A stretch of DNA of 64,000 nucleotides from Saccharomyces mikatae IFO 1815 (GCF_947241705.1 NC_079259.1:558001-622000); one strand, 5' to 3'. Counted from the first letter of the stretch, positions 39,840 to 50,826 are shown. The notes: a model not told the origin generated them from the sequence alone. Program-made: numbers and translations.

Positions 39840-42584
39840 TTAAAAAAAACCTGAATTATCAGGCAAATGTAAGTTATTAGAGTCTGGAAGGGTTGAGCCA
39901 CCGGTCGGAAGATCTAAATTATTAGCTGAAGTTGCAGCGGCAGCTGCGGCCCCAGATAGAAGGGTTTCTAAATGGTCTTGTGCATTCTTGCTGTTGTTTA
40001 TTTTAATGCTCTTACTATTAAGTTGTTTCTTGGTTTTCTTAATTCGTTTTAAAAGCGTCACATAATTAAAGTTGAGCTCATTTATTGTTTCCTTTGTCAG
40101 TGATATTTGGTTTGATTCAGCATGCTTCATGATGGTGCTCAGAGATTTGGCAATGTTTACATTTGTTTGCAAGTTACTTAATATTGTAGTGGAAGAGGGT
40201 GACATAGCAGAAACGGCACGTTCAAGATGTTCCAAACCAGATGGCGATGACGCAGAAGAAGTTGAGCCCATCTGCGCAGACACAATAGATCTAGCTGATG
40301 CGCCTACAGAGTTTATTGCCACAGGAGAGGGTGTGATTGAAGGAGAGGAAGCCTCGGGAACAGATGAAGAATTATGTTGAAAACTGTTTAATGAATTTTG
40401 AGACACTACGTTCGAGGAGGCTACAGAATGTCCACCCTTTGAGGTGTCGCTCAATAACCCACTCATATGTGGAACATTGAAAGTGTGCGATTGATTCCTT
40501 GATTCTAAAAGCGCCGTTGTTATTGAATTTGAGTTTGTCATAGCAGTGCTTGAAGGAGGGTCATCTGCTGATTTATTCTGATCTGAGGTAGCTTTATCGT
40601 TATTTCGAATGGTTGAGGAAAATACATCGCTAAAATATTCAGAGGATGGTAGTTGCATATCGACGCCAACAGTAGATAAATCTAACTCTGGACTTAAAAA
40701 TAAATTCGGTTTATCAATTAATGTACTGACATTATAATCTAGTGGACCTGGTTGTCTCATTGCATTGTACGGGTCATTCAAAAGACCATTGAAATTGACA
40801 TCGTAACTCCCGTCAACAACTAAATCTGTCGTTGAAGGATTCCTTTGTGCCTCCATGCTAGAAATATTCGGCTGTCCAGAGCTACCAGTTTTACTACTAT
40901 TGTTAATTGTATTTTGTTGCAAATACTTTGCACTAACATTATTATTATCATTACTGCTGCCATTGTTATTAGTATTTTCATTACTGTGATCACTATTATG
41001 ATTGTGATTGTGATTGTGGCTAGAGTGTGACATAATTGGATGGTTTTGATTGTTATCCTCTTCATTGGCAAAGACCGATAAATCAAAATTATCATCATGA
41101 ACTTCACTAACTTTCGACACTGCATCAAAATCAGGCTCGCAAGGCTCCACGATAGCACTTTCAACTAATTCTTCAGTGCTCAAGAAATTTGTATTTTTGT
41201 TTTCTATGTTCAAATCTAACAACATTTCATATTCCCATTTTTTGACACAATAATATTCATCACACAGTCTATTTAATACACTTTCTAAAACCTCATTTTT
41301 TTTGAATGCCATACTGACATTCTCATTTAGATGAATCATTTCAGGAGGTAAAAGACCAGAGCTTTTCCAATTAGCTTTTATGGCGTCGACGGGTATATCG
41401 TCCCACGCTTTCTTAATAAACTTAAATGCATTTGACATTGTCAATTGACTTTGTTCAAAGCTGATCAGACATTTTTTGCCATTTGGTAAGCAGTCGTTCT
41501 GCTCTCTTTTATTTTTACTTGAAGTATTTTTGTAAATTCTATTCTGCAAATCAATGAGTGCCTGATATTGTTGAATCCTGTACCTTGTTTTGAATTCGTC
41601 CCAAACACCCCAGTTAAATGGCAGGAATTTTGAGTTGGAGGAGGTGTACACAAGTTTTATATTTTGAAGACGTAGATTGATGATCCTATGACAACATGAA
41701 TCATCCAATACAATCCAAATCTTTCTATTCACAGCAACCAACCTCTTATCCCATCTAACTAACCAGTTATGAAAGAGATTGCTCGTTAGCCATGCTTTCC
41801 TATTACTATGATAAGAAATATCAAACTTCTTAGCCATTTTAGTACCGAGCATCGATTGTGAGACAGGGTCTTTCGGTTCGTTGGGAAAGTAATTCCTGAA
41901 TGATTTATAACTATCATACTTCCCTACAACAACAGGTTTCAACTTTTCAGAGCCATCAAGATTGGAACACAGCATTACAGTTGCCACTTCTATACGCCTT
42001 TGAATACTGCTGGCTTCGTATTGAGCATAATCCAATGGTAGGTTATAGGAGAGAAACGCTTCATCTAAAGTAAATAGATCCTTTGGTGGGATTTTCGCAA
42101 AATAAGCCTTCAACACATCTCTTTCTTCAAATGTCCAAACTTTGGGAGTCTTCGGTAACTCCTCGTCTAAAACAGAAATATTGACATCCATTTTTGATAA
42201 GAAATTCGATATCCATTTATAACTAAAGGAACCATTTCCTTCTCGATGTTCCGCAGGAATTCTGTGCCAGACAGCTTGTGCAGTGTCTTGAATAATGGGC
42301 GAGGTAATAGGGATACCATTCCACAAACTTTGAGAGATCCATTCTTGCAATATTTTCCTAACTAAAAGATTATTAGGCTTTCTTAACCTATTCGCATCTT
42401 TCTCGTGCTCTTTACAATTCATGTACGTAGACTTCCTAGCCAATAGACGCGATATGGTACCTTGAGAAGGAATTTTTGGTAACTGGAACGTCTCATATGC
42501 CCATTTTGCCAATTCGAGTTGCGTCCACTTGGGGTGCCTCTCTGCCATTAGACAGATATTATATCTTTGCTGAATGGAAAGCAT
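39840..42584 (-). CDS. PDC2: Transcription regulator of PDC and thiamine genes, pogo-transposase-derived
   Basis: The 914-residue product is recognised as Pdc2 (S288C about 925). It has an N-terminal psq/CENP-B-type helix-turn-helix (MLSIQQRYNICLMAERHPKW), a second CENP-B HTH near residues 70-130, and a DDE_1-like domain at about 165-400. D174 (TLDEAF) and D294/D295 (IVLDDSCCHR) match catalytic positions. The third position reads N324 (PFNWGVWD) where transposases have Asp. The C-terminal half is Asn/Ser-rich with a run of five Ala near the end. It activates PDC1, PDC5 and THI genes. The length difference lies in the Asn-rich region. Confidence 0.96.
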   Translation of the reverse strand: MLSIQQRYNICLMAERHPKWTQLELAKWAYETFQLPKIPSQGTISRLLARKSTYMNCKEHEKDANRLRKPNNLLVRKILQEWISQSLWNGIPITSPIIQDTAQAVWHRIPAEHREGNGSFSYKWISNFLSKMDVNISVLDEELPKTPKVWTFEERDVLKAYFAKIPPKDLFTLDEAFLSYNLPLDYAQYEASSIQRRIEVATVMLCSNLDGSEKLKPVVVGKYDSYKSFRNYFPNEPKDPVSQSMLGTKMAKKFDISYHSNRKAWLTSNLFHNWLVRWDKRLVAVNRKIWIVLDDSCCHRIINLRLQNIKLVYTSSNSKFLPFNWGVWDEFKTRYRIQQYQALIDLQNRIYKNTSSKNKREQNDCLPNGKKCLISFEQSQLTMSNAFKFIKKAWDDIPVDAIKANWKSSGLLPPEMIHLNENVSMAFKKNEVLESVLNRLCDEYYCVKKWEYEMLLDLNIENKNTNFLSTEELVESAIVEPCEPDFDAVSKVSEVHDDNFDLSVFANEEDNNQNHPIMSHSSHNHNHNHNSDHSNENTNNNGSSNDNNNVSAKYLQQNTINNSSKTGSSGQPNISSMEAQRNPSTTDLVVDGSYDVNFNGLLNDPYNAMRQPGPLDYNVSTLIDKPNLFLSPELDLSTVGVDMQLPSSEYFSDVFSSTIRNNDKATSDQNKSADDPPSSTAMTNSNSITTALLESRNQSHTFNVPHMSGLLSDTSKGGHSVASSNVVSQNSLNSFQHNSSSVPEASSPSITPSPVAINSVGASARSIVSAQMGSTSSASSPSGLEHLERAVSAMSPSSTTILSNLQTNVNIAKSLSTIMKHAESNQISLTKETINELNFNYVTLLKRIKKTKKQLNSKSIKINNSKNAQDHLETLLSGAAAAAATSANNLDLPTGGSTLPDSNNLHLPDNSGFF

Positions 42585-42942
42585 GTTGGTTATGATCAGG
42601 CTGTTTCCCTATTGTTTTGTATTACCCCAAATCCAAACGCGAACTTGTCACGACTGATCAAGCTTTACTGATTTCATTTAAATCTTGCAGCTGATTTTTA
42701 AGCAGCTAATGGTTTTGATAATTAATATCTTTCGAGTGATTGACTTCGATGGGCAAAGTCACTAAAGACGGAAATCTGTAGCAAGCATTCCAACAACAAA
42801 GTCACGAAATCACAGCAAAGCTAAGAATAAAGAAGAACGAAAAAGGAGGCAATTATTGAGAGACATGGAAACCCCGATCGTCGAGGTTCCTGTGTTCTGG
42901 GGAGTAAGGCAATCATCTAGCTTTTAATAATGAGTTACAGTC
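42585..42942. other. PDC2-STN1 divergent intergenic region
   Basis: A 358-bp shared promoter region. I see no strong recognisable element and no gene. Confidence 0.45.
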
Positions 42943-44424
42943 ATGGATAAACACGGTCATATAGCTCATCAGGAAGGCAATGTTTGTTTTTATATCCCAG
43001 CGTTATTCGAATACAACAGTTATTATAAAGGTACAGAGGATGTTCGAGTATTTGTTAGAGACTTGAAGTACTGGATGAGATGCTCCATATATATTTGTGA
43101 AAAATACTATGATCGCCGGCTATCAATGCTATTCTGGAAAAATCATCCTTTACAACAAATACATCTCATTGGCTGTGTCGTTGGATTCCAATACAAATGG
43201 ATAGGGAATCAGGAATACATTTTCTTTCAGTTGGATGATTGTACCTCAGATTCTTTGTTAGTAGGTTATAGTAGTGATATGAGATTTTTAACATGCAAAG
43301 TTAACAAGAACGTCATTATGTCATGTGGATTGAACATAACCGATTTAACAGGGTCTACGCTCCATGTTTACGGGAAAATATGTTTAAATTATCAAGAGTT
43401 GCAAGTTAAGTACTTGAAAATATGTCATACCCTAACAGAAGAAATAGATCATTGGAAAAGTACAATAGAAACACGGGAAAAGCTTGAAAAACCTTGGTTC
43501 CTAAGTGATTCTGTAATTGGAGAGCTATTTACGCAAGAGCAGGACTGGGCACCTGAGGAAGCCCAAATGGAGGTGGTAAATGAGGATTTTGTAAGTCTTG
43601 GGTACAAAACTCCGGAACATAAAAAAAATAAAACAACATTTATTGAGCAACTGCAAGAAGAACGCATGAAGGATGAACTGGAGATTACTAGTCCATATGA
43701 TAGTACTAATACTTCAACTAGTCTGCATTCTTTGTCATTTCAGTTCATATCGTCACTCAAGGACTTATCTGATACTCATTTTCTAAACTCTTCTAATCAA
43801 ATTGATAATGATGATGAAAAATCATTAGGAATACTAGGATGTGAATGCACAGACCCAAGTGTGACGGTACCAAATAAAACATCGGCAAAATCAAGCTTAA
43901 TGCTGACTTTATTAGAAGTACGAATGAAAGAGATCTCCAATTATGACCTTTACGAGTTACGGGAAGTACGGAACATAGTAACTAGCTTAGCATCGTTTCA
44001 TTTTCAACAACAAAATGTTGGCATCATGAAATCTTTCGATACTTTGGAAATTGAAGCATTTCAGGATCTAGTTCACCTTCTTATCAACCAAGGTTTAGTC
44101 GCATTAAAAGATACGGAAGGTAAGATGCTCGATTTGTTGCCCTTGAAAAAACTGTTTGAATACGCTCAAAAACGAATATTGGTACTAATGAAGCTTCGGT
44201 GCTATACGGGTACCATTGAACTTAATCATGTCCAAGAAAAGCTGCATTTGCCGTCAGTAACAATAAACGGCATCGTTGATGTTTTCAAAGAATGCCTTAG
44301 AAAAACAACGAAACAGTATCCCCAGACGCTAAAAAATTGGTGGATTGATCTTGAATCCAGGAAAAACCTCGATGGACAAAGTAGTGGAATTCTATTGCAT
44401 TTGGAATACGCCTCTAACTCATGA
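42943..44424 (+). CDS. STN1: Telomere-capping CST complex subunit
   Basis: The 493-residue product matches yeast Stn1 in sequence and length (about 494). An N-terminal OB-fold spans about residues 20-170 (for example IHLIGCVVGFQYKWIG). The C-terminal half carries tandem winged-helix domains that contact Pol12 and Ten1. With Cdc13 and Ten1 it caps telomeres and limits telomerase. It is followed after only 143 bp by RRP8, whose promoter elements lie in that gap. Confidence 0.95.
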   Translation: MDKHGHIAHQEGNVCFYIPALFEYNSYYKGTEDVRVFVRDLKYWMRCSIYICEKYYDRRLSMLFWKNHPLQQIHLIGCVVGFQYKWIGNQEYIFFQLDDCTSDSLLVGYSSDMRFLTCKVNKNVIMSCGLNITDLTGSTLHVYGKICLNYQELQVKYLKICHTLTEEIDHWKSTIETREKLEKPWFLSDSVIGELFTQEQDWAPEEAQMEVVNEDFVSLGYKTPEHKKNKTTFIEQLQEERMKDELEITSPYDSTNTSTSLHSLSFQFISSLKDLSDTHFLNSSNQIDNDDEKSLGILGCECTDPSVTVPNKTSAKSSLMLTLLEVRMKEISNYDLYELREVRNIVTSLASFHFQQQNVGIMKSFDTLEIEAFQDLVHLLINQGLVALKDTEGKMLDLLPLKKLFEYAQKRILVLMKLRCYTGTIELNHVQEKLHLPSVTINGIVDVFKECLRKTTKQYPQTLKNWWIDLESRKNLDGQSSGILLHLEYASNS

Positions 44425-44469
44425 TTCACTTGATAAACAATATCGTCAACAACGGCGCATCTCCATATA

Positions 44470-44490
44470 TGAAAAATTTTGCGATGAGCT
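44470..44490 (+). promoter_or_regulatory. RRPE and PAC elements of RRP8
   Basis: TGAAAAATTTT (RRPE, 44470-44480) abuts GCGATGAGCT (PAC, 44481-44490), about 80 bp before the RRP8 ATG. This is the ribosome-biogenesis promoter code in its tightest arrangement. Confidence 0.88.
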
Positions 44491-44567
44491 TATAACAAGA
44501 GAAGATAACTGTGCGCATATATTATATATATTCTATAAAACGAGTAAGGACATTTACTAACTTTAAC

Positions 44568-45749
44568 ATGGCTTTATTTAACGTAGAAGGTTGGGATATA
44601 AAGACAAAAGCTGTTGCTTTTGATGACAAGGCTAGCAAGTCTTCAAAAGAAAAAAGAAAGAATAAGAAAAGAAGAAATGACAAACTTACCAGAGAACAGA
44701 AGTTAAAAGAGGAGACGGAGGCTGAGTTAAAGGAACAGGTGGAAGATAGTTCTACTGAAGAGCCAGATTCTGAAAACAACCAAAAAAATGAAGATAAAAG
44801 TGGAAAAAGTAAAGCGAACAGCAAGAAGCGTAAGCATGATGATGAGGGTGCCTTTGTGCAAGCAAAAGTTAAGGTTGAACAGCCTTCAAAGAAGCAGTTA
44901 ACCCCTTTACAACAGAAGATGATGGCTAAACTAACAGGTTCGAGATTCAGATGGATCAATGAACAGCTGTACACAATTACCTCTGATGAAGCATTAAAGT
45001 TGGTGAAAGAACAACCGCAGTTATTTGATGAATACCATGATGGTTTTAGATCACAAGTGCAAGCATGGCCAGAAAATCCAGTTGATGTTTTTGTTGATCA
45101 AATTCGTTATAGATGCATGAAACCTGTTAATGCTCCAGGTGGGTTACCAGGTCTCAAAGATAATAAAGAAATAGTTATTGCTGATATGGGATGTGGTGAG
45201 GCTCAGTTAGCGTTAGAGATTGACAATTTTTTCAAAAGCTACAACAAGAAAGCGAAAAAATATTTAAAAAGACGCCATAAAGTTCACAGTTTCGATTTAA
45301 AGAAAGCTAACGAAAGAATAACTGTTGCCGATATTAGAAATGTGCCGTTGCCAGATGAATCCTGTACTATAGTGGTCTTCTGTTTGGCTCTAATGGGCAC
45401 AAATTTTCTTGACTTCATTAAAGAAGCATATAGAATTTTAGCGCCAAGAGGTGAGTTATGGATTGCGGAAATTAAATCAAGATTTGGTGACGGTAGAGGT
45501 AATGAGTTTGTGGACGCATTAAAATTGATGGGATTTTTTCATAAAAAAACTTTCGACGAGAATAAGATGTTCACAAGATTCGAATTTTTCAAGCCACCTG
45601 CAGAGATTATTGAAGAAAGAAGACAAAAATTAGAGAGAAGGCAAAAATTTATTGAAGTGGAGACAGAGAAGGAAGAGTTAGAAAAGAAAAGAAAGAAAAT
45701 TGCTGAGGGCAAATGGCTTTTGAAGCCTTGTATCTATAAGAGAAGATGA
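44568..45749 (+). CDS. RRP8: 25S rRNA m1A645 methyltransferase
   Basis: I choose the ATG at 44568 (MALFNVEGW), giving 393 residues; the frame is open 19 codons further upstream but the extension overlaps the promoter elements. The N-terminal ~110 residues are basic and acidic low-complexity sequence. The SAM-dependent methyltransferase domain starts near residue 150, with motif VIADMGCGEAQLAL. Rrp8 makes m1A in helix 25.1 of 25S rRNA in the nucleolus and helps early processing at A2. It is convergent with TVP23. Confidence 0.95.
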   Translation: MALFNVEGWDIKTKAVAFDDKASKSSKEKRKNKKRRNDKLTREQKLKEETEAELKEQVEDSSTEEPDSENNQKNEDKSGKSKANSKKRKHDDEGAFVQAKVKVEQPSKKQLTPLQQKMMAKLTGSRFRWINEQLYTITSDEALKLVKEQPQLFDEYHDGFRSQVQAWPENPVDVFVDQIRYRCMKPVNAPGGLPGLKDNKEIVIADMGCGEAQLALEIDNFFKSYNKKAKKYLKRRHKVHSFDLKKANERITVADIRNVPLPDESCTIVVFCLALMGTNFLDFIKEAYRILAPRGELWIAEIKSRFGDGRGNEFVDALKLMGFFHKKTFDENKMFTRFEFFKPPAEIIEERRQKLERRQKFIEVETEKEELEKKRKKIAEGKWLLKPCIYKRR

Positions 45750-45907
45750 TGATTTTACCTACCCTCTTAATATCGTAATATTGTTTTTGTTCTTTTTATA
45801 TTGTAAATTATATATAAACGTTGTACTTTTTTCGACAGTACATTGGGTAAAGATACTTGAGACGTGAAAAAAATCGCTTTGAAAAAAAGCATACGAAAAT
45901 CGAGGTT

Positions 45908-46507
45908 TCACTGTCTCTGGAAGAATGATTGGATACTGGCCAGCCTTGATAGATTCTCAAAACCTGGAACAGAGGGCAATGCAAACCAAGAACTTGCATC
46001 TTGACCATCAGTTTGACCATTGGTGGGTTCCCATTTATCGCAACAACGAAAACCGTATGTGTTCCACGCGGTCAAGCACATTGCTACGATAACTAAAATC
46101 AAGTAAAATAACTTCAATCTTAGAAGGCATAATACAGCAAAGATACCCCAAATTATGGGTGTTGCGTACATCGACCACCAGAATAATTTGGAATCAATTG
46201 CATTTATAGGTGGGCCCGGTGCATATTGCTTATATGATTCAAAAGTAAAGTTTGAGTTTTTGTTTACGTCTGTAGAGTCGTACCACCAGCGTAGTTGAAC
46301 CAGCTTCCTACCGGTGATATTCTTTGTTAGGTAAAAATCGAAAGAAAGTAAAAGAACAACAGTGATGAATTGAGGCGTAAAATTCAAAAACATAGAACCT
46401 ATGATATAAAATACAATAGGAACCGCCTTACCTGCCAAATGAAATGATAGTAGCAACGGGTGCGAAGATTTTAAAATTGTGTTGTAGAAATTTCTTGCGT
46501 GATCCAT
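45908..46507 (-). CDS. TVP23: Late-Golgi membrane protein
   Basis: The 199-residue product matches yeast Tvp23. Four hydrophobic segments are visible (roughly residues 15-35, 37-58, 110-130, 132-150; for example [13 protein letters not shown]). Tvp23 co-purifies with Tlg2-containing Golgi vesicles and is conserved in eukaryotes (FAM18 family). Biochemical function is not known. The 285-bp upstream gap also holds the AFR1 3' flank. Confidence 0.93.
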   Translation of the reverse strand: MDHARNFYNTILKSSHPLLLSFHLAGKAVPIVFYIIGSMFLNFTPQFITVVLLLSFDFYLTKNITGRKLVQLRWWYDSTDVNKNSNFTFESYKQYAPGPPINAIDSKLFWWSMYATPIIWGIFAVLCLLRLKLFYLILVIVAMCLTAWNTYGFRCCDKWEPTNGQTDGQDASSWFALPSVPGFENLSRLASIQSFFQRQ

Positions 46508-46792
46508 CTTTCATTTATGAACTGAGCACTAACAGGATTTATATTCGTAATTAACGGTAGAGTCTTTTCGAACTAACCTTTTCTTCATTTATCTCATGTA
46601 TAGTCGTCGTAATGAATATGAAATCCCTTTTCGCTCAAAGGCGCCTTGCGGACAAATAATAGGGTCAAGGCCAGATAAACCGAAGTAGTATGCAGAAAAA
46701 GTGACACTAACGGAAAATATATCTATACATGTAAATACTTTTGATGCCGTTTATTGGGAAAAATATATTGCAGCGGGTATTACGCTAGCGAT

Positions 46793-48655
46793 TCAAGTTA
46801 GATAATGTGTGAAGCATTTGCTGTTTTCATGAACAAACATCTCATGTTCTTTGTAAGAATTTAGTTCAAGTTTAATCTCATTCATGGTGCTATTCATACT
46901 TGGGTTTACTTTCATCATCCACAGTAATCTATGGCGGTTCATAATAAATTCTGGATTGGCCCTCTCATATGTAGTCGATGACCAAGTGCTTGCCAAACAA
47001 ACTTCTTGTGCGAACCGGACACTCTTTTTAGCTGGTTTTGAAGCTGTTCCGACATTGCTGAAAGAGACATTTGGCGGTAAATTACTCCAATCGTAGAATC
47101 TAATATAATCCCAATCGTTTTTGAGTCTATTTACCATGTCGGTCCCAACATAATTCGGTAAGCTCATCGGGCTGGACGAAGACTGTCGCAACTCGGTCGA
47201 TAAGTTGTAAAAATGTCGCGCAGATTCATTGTCGTCCAAAGAAGGCCTCTTGGAAGACCTCGGTGGTGGTTGGTTTCTTGTGTCAATTATATATTCACCG
47301 AGCTTTGAAAAGTCTTCAATTATGGTCTCGTCGATCAATGCATCGTGGACAGTTGCTTTTTCGTTATCTCGACAGGAGGTCTCGTCATAGCGGTTTGGCA
47401 GGGTCTCATGGAGTTTCTGTCGTATTTCTAAATGTTTCCGCCTGGAATCATATTTATTATCTTCCCTGGATAATAAATCATCAAATATTGAATCTGTATC
47501 CATCAGAGTTTCATCGTCATCAATTTCGATGCCATCCAGGTTTGCATTCATCAATACAAAATCATTCTCCATGTCGGAATTATTGTCAGAATGGGTAACA
47601 ATGTCATCCACAGGAATCTTTCTTCTTTTCATATATTTTTTGCTATTTTTTGTATTTAAATTTCCAGAACTAGACCAGAGTTTTTTCAAAACAAAACCCA
47701 AATTTAATCTCGACGACAACTTTTTACTTTCATTTTTGTCATTGCTCAAATGGGGCCCTTTTTTTCTGTCAGGTTTGCTTGATTTTTTAAGTGGCTTTAT
47801 CTTTTCCTCACTCAATTGACCCAACTTTTCTGTATGGTCACTATGGTTTTTGTTTACCATATTTTGGAAACAATATGAGATAGTGACTGTTCTATTTTCA
47901 TAATTGTCATCATCATCCGTGCGACTTTCTGTCAAGCTGGTCAGGGTGTTAACAGTAGATGTTGGAGAAGTTGTCGAAACAAAACTCTTTGTTGTTGGGG
48001 AAAGCGAACAGTTCACCTCTAAGCTATTAACAACGTTAGTGCTATCTGTGTTAGAAATTGGTGAAATAGGCACTGGGTTGTAAAAAGCAGAGGGGTCTTT
48101 TGATGCATTTATATCTTCCTTCTCACCAAAATTAAATGAAAAAGAGTTTCTTGAATTCATGCTTGTCTTTTTCAAACCATGAGTGCCTTTTCCATCAGCC
48201 TTTGGTTTGTACATTTCGCCATTGGGAAATTGGAAACTCGTTTTCATTTTAGAACGTTGGATTTGATAAGGTGTTAATTTTTTGTATACTCTCACGGTAT
48301 TCTGCGGATTCTGGCACTGACTTTCAAAATTATAATTAACATTAAGTCCCTCATGATATGAGTTTCTTTCTCTAACTGTAAACAGCGCAGTTTTCCTTCT
48401 CTGCTGGGCGGCTGTCATTGAAGAGGACCTCACAGGAAAATTACTGGGCCTAAAAATAGATTTATGGTTCATTTCACCGTCATATATGTGTCTCTTTTTA
48501 TTTGGACCCAAATAATTATGATCAGTATCACTTCTAACATTGAGCTTAGAGAATCTACTAGATAATGCAAATAAATTCGAAGTTGAATTTGACCTAGGTA
48601 TCAATCGCTCCGGTATGAGTTGGTCCTCTTGCCCAGATAGATACGATCCTTGCAT
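46793..48655 (-). CDS. AFR1: Pheromone-induced septin/receptor-associated protein
   Basis: I choose the ATG at 48655 (MQGSYLSGQEDQ), which gives 620 residues, the length I recall for S288C; the frame is open ten codons further upstream but without ATG. Afr1 is made after pheromone exposure, localises to the mating-projection neck with septin Cdc12, promotes projection formation and lowers Ste2 signalling. A Glc7 (PP1) docking motif, KKSVRFAQE, lies near the C-terminal quarter. The protein is otherwise Ser/Asn-rich and disordered, and diverges more than its neighbours. A pheromone response element lies upstream. Confidence 0.94.
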   Translation of the reverse strand: MQGSYLSGQEDQLIPERLIPRSNSTSNLFALSSRFSKLNVRSDTDHNYLGPNKKRHIYDGEMNHKSIFRPSNFPVRSSSMTAAQQRRKTALFTVRERNSYHEGLNVNYNFESQCQNPQNTVRVYKKLTPYQIQRSKMKTSFQFPNGEMYKPKADGKGTHGLKKTSMNSRNSFSFNFGEKEDINASKDPSAFYNPVPISPISNTDSTNVVNSLEVNCSLSPTTKSFVSTTSPTSTVNTLTSLTESRTDDDDNYENRTVTISYCFQNMVNKNHSDHTEKLGQLSEEKIKPLKKSSKPDRKKGPHLSNDKNESKKLSSRLNLGFVLKKLWSSSGNLNTKNSKKYMKRRKIPVDDIVTHSDNNSDMENDFVLMNANLDGIEIDDDETLMDTDSIFDDLLSREDNKYDSRRKHLEIRQKLHETLPNRYDETSCRDNEKATVHDALIDETIIEDFSKLGEYIIDTRNQPPPRSSKRPSLDDNESARHFYNLSTELRQSSSSPMSLPNYVGTDMVNRLKNDWDYIRFYDWSNLPPNVSFSNVGTASKPAKKSVRFAQEVCLASTWSSTTYERANPEFIMNRHRLLWMMKVNPSMNSTMNEIKLELNSYKEHEMFVHENSKCFTHYLT

Positions 48656-49447
48656 TATACTATTATTAGCTGTTGTAGCACCCAATATAACTTATATGAA
48701 TAATAAGACAATCCTTTCCTTCTTTCCGTCTTCTTTTTTCTTCTATCGCTATATTATACGTAGGCGGTATATATATTTATTCAAAAGGGAACTTTAAGTA
48801 AGCGTCTCATTAAGCCATCAAGATAAGTCGGGCCCAATGAATTTGTTGAAAGGGCAAAGAAAAGTTATTGAAAAGAGGCCAAACATTTGTGAAACCTGGG
48901 GTATGTCGAGCATGCAATCTGAATAAAGTATGCTACTAAAAGGGAAATAATTGAAAAAAGAGAGGATGCGGAAAAGGAAAAGTGAATGTCCATCTATTTT
49001 TAGGCGCTGTCCCGTTCAGGGATCATACTTGTTTCATGTTAGTGGCACCGAGGTAGTAGTGTAGAATTTGAGAAGGAGACAAACACCACAACACCAATAG
49101 GAAGTTTTCTTGACTTTTCATGCCGTTTAGGGAGTTGGCTTACGGCCAGTACAAAAATTTGGGCATAGGTTTCTTGAGTTGAAGGGAATACGTGCTTCAT
49201 CTTGTCCTTATTCGGCAGATGAAAAACACCTTTAATACAGAAACATTGTAATATTATATTGAATGGACTAGGACTTTCCCTTCTGTTTCTTCATACTAAA
49301 TTATTATATAGGGGCTGCACATATGCACACTACACAAATAGAAAAAGCTATAATTGAAAGGAGAAAATGCACATAGTGGGCACTACTTGGTTTTAATTTT
49401 TTAATCTGTTGTTTCATTTAATCTTTTTATCTCATTGTTTGCTTCAT
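48656..49447. promoter_or_regulatory. AFR1 promoter region with PRE
   Basis: This 792-bp gap has a perfect pheromone response element (TGAAACA on the minus strand) at 49030-49036. A TGAAACC variant is on the plus strand at 48890-48896. Another TGTTTCA lies at 49410-49416, beside the SSS1 stop. A TATATATATTT stretch is at about 48769-48779, near 115 bp before the AFR1 start. Ste12 control of AFR1 is expected from its biology. Confidence 0.7.
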
Positions 49448-49690
49448 CTAAACAATAACGTATCTAATTGGAATATGGATTAACTTAATCGCATATCCTA
49501 TGATACCAACTGCAACAAAACCGATACCGACAGCTCTAACGATCTTGGTGTATTCCTTTAAGTCAGGCTTCTTACATTTGGCCAAGAATTGAGTACCTTC
49601 TCTGACAAATTCCACAGGTGCTTCGACCAGTTTTTCAACTTGGTTGTTGCTTTGTTTCTTCTCTTCGCCCTTTTCACTGACTCTAGCCAT
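49448..49690 (-). CDS. SSS1: Sec61 translocon gamma subunit
   Basis: From the ATG at 49690 the product is 80 residues (MARVSEKGEEKKQ...), the exact length of yeast Sss1; the open frame extends upstream but the 21 extra codons are not part of the family. It is a tail-anchored ER protein with one transmembrane segment (IGFVAVGIIGYAIKLIHIPI). It clamps the Sec61 channel and is essential. The upstream gap to RRP1 is 293 bp. Confidence 0.96.
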   Translation of the reverse strand: MARVSEKGEEKKQSNNQVEKLVEAPVEFVREGTQFLAKCKKPDLKEYTKIVRAVGIGFVAVGIIGYAIKLIHIPIRYVIV

Positions 49691-49983
49691 TTCTTCTCTA
49701 ATGTTATTGTTGCTTCTATCGTTGATAAAAAGTATATTGCAGGCAATGGACACGATTTATGAACAATATATACGCTAGATAGGACTGATTTTCTTGCTTT
49801 ATCGCTAATAATTATCTAGTTTCAAGTGAAAAAATAAAAAAAAAAGTTGCAAGAAAAAGGCGACGTGTTTCGCATTTTCGCTACTATCCATAGAGGGTAA
49901 TGATTTTTCTCGTACTATACATATACAACTTTCATTTCTATAAGCAATTTACGGCTAACCATAAAGATTAACACTACAAGATA

Positions 49984-50826
49984 TTAGAACCCTTCCCATT
50001 CTTCAGCTTCTTCGTCTTCGGATTCGTCGCTAGAGTCATTCTCGGGTGTTTTGCCTTGGATAACACCCCATGAAACAAGTCTAGTGTCACTGAATAGGTC
50101 TTCTTTGATTTTTTCTCTTAACACCTTGCTATTGTTATAATCTGCCACAATATCTTGGAAAATAGTAATAACATCGGCCAGTGGTGTTTTTTTTGCACTT
50201 TCTGCAACCTTACGTAGCTCTTCCTCTTTCTTTTCTTCGTCCTCATCGTCCTCGTCTTCGGGTCCCTCTTTCAACAATCTCTCCCATTCGTCCAATAGAA
50301 TATCGACAATATGAATTGGAATCCCTGTGTAAACCTTTGGGCTCCCACTGAGAGGTAACCACCTTAATACCTTGGTAATATATTCGTCGACTAATCTTTC
50401 ATCCCAGTTTCTGGACTGCAAATATTTTAACTGGTTGAATAATACCCTTCTTATCAACAGCAAATACTTATCCAATCTATATCTATCGATGTTAAACCAC
50501 TCGAAACACATTACCTTCCAGAACCCTCTACTGAACTTGATAAATGCCTTATCGTTTATGGTCAAGTTTCCTGTATTGTTATTATCCTTAGGGTCAAAAT
50601 ATAGTTCATGCAATTCACCTAATTCGTTTGCTAAACGTTGTTGCGGTCTGGGACGATCACTAAACCACATGGCATAGTAGAGACCTTTCCAAAGTTTATT
50701 GAATTGCAACTGTTTGTTTTCTTTAAATTGTTTAGCGGTTAGATATTTCTTTAACGCCTCAAGTGCATTTTCTCTTGTATTTCTATTGTTCGAGGATAAT
50801 TGTTTAACAAATTTTGAAGTCTCCAT
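49984..50826 (-). CDS. RRP1: 60S ribosome biogenesis protein
   Basis: The 280-residue product matches yeast Rrp1 (about 278; NOP52 family). It is an alpha-helical nucleolar protein of pre-60S particles needed for 27S processing. An acidic insertion ([16 protein letters not shown]) lies near residue 195 and the C-terminus is acidic ([16 protein letters not shown]). Overlapping RRPE and PAC elements lie about 100 bp upstream. Confidence 0.95.
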   Translation of the reverse strand: METSKFVKQLSSNNRNTRENALEALKKYLTAKQFKENKQLQFNKLWKGLYYAMWFSDRPRPQQRLANELGELHELYFDPKDNNNTGNLTINDKAFIKFSRGFWKVMCFEWFNIDRYRLDKYLLLIRRVLFNQLKYLQSRNWDERLVDEYITKVLRWLPLSGSPKVYTGIPIHIVDILLDEWERLLKEGPEDEDDEDEEKKEEELRKVAESAKKTPLADVITIFQDIVADYNNSKVLREKIKEDLFSDTRLVSWGVIQGKTPENDSSDESEDEEAEEWEGF

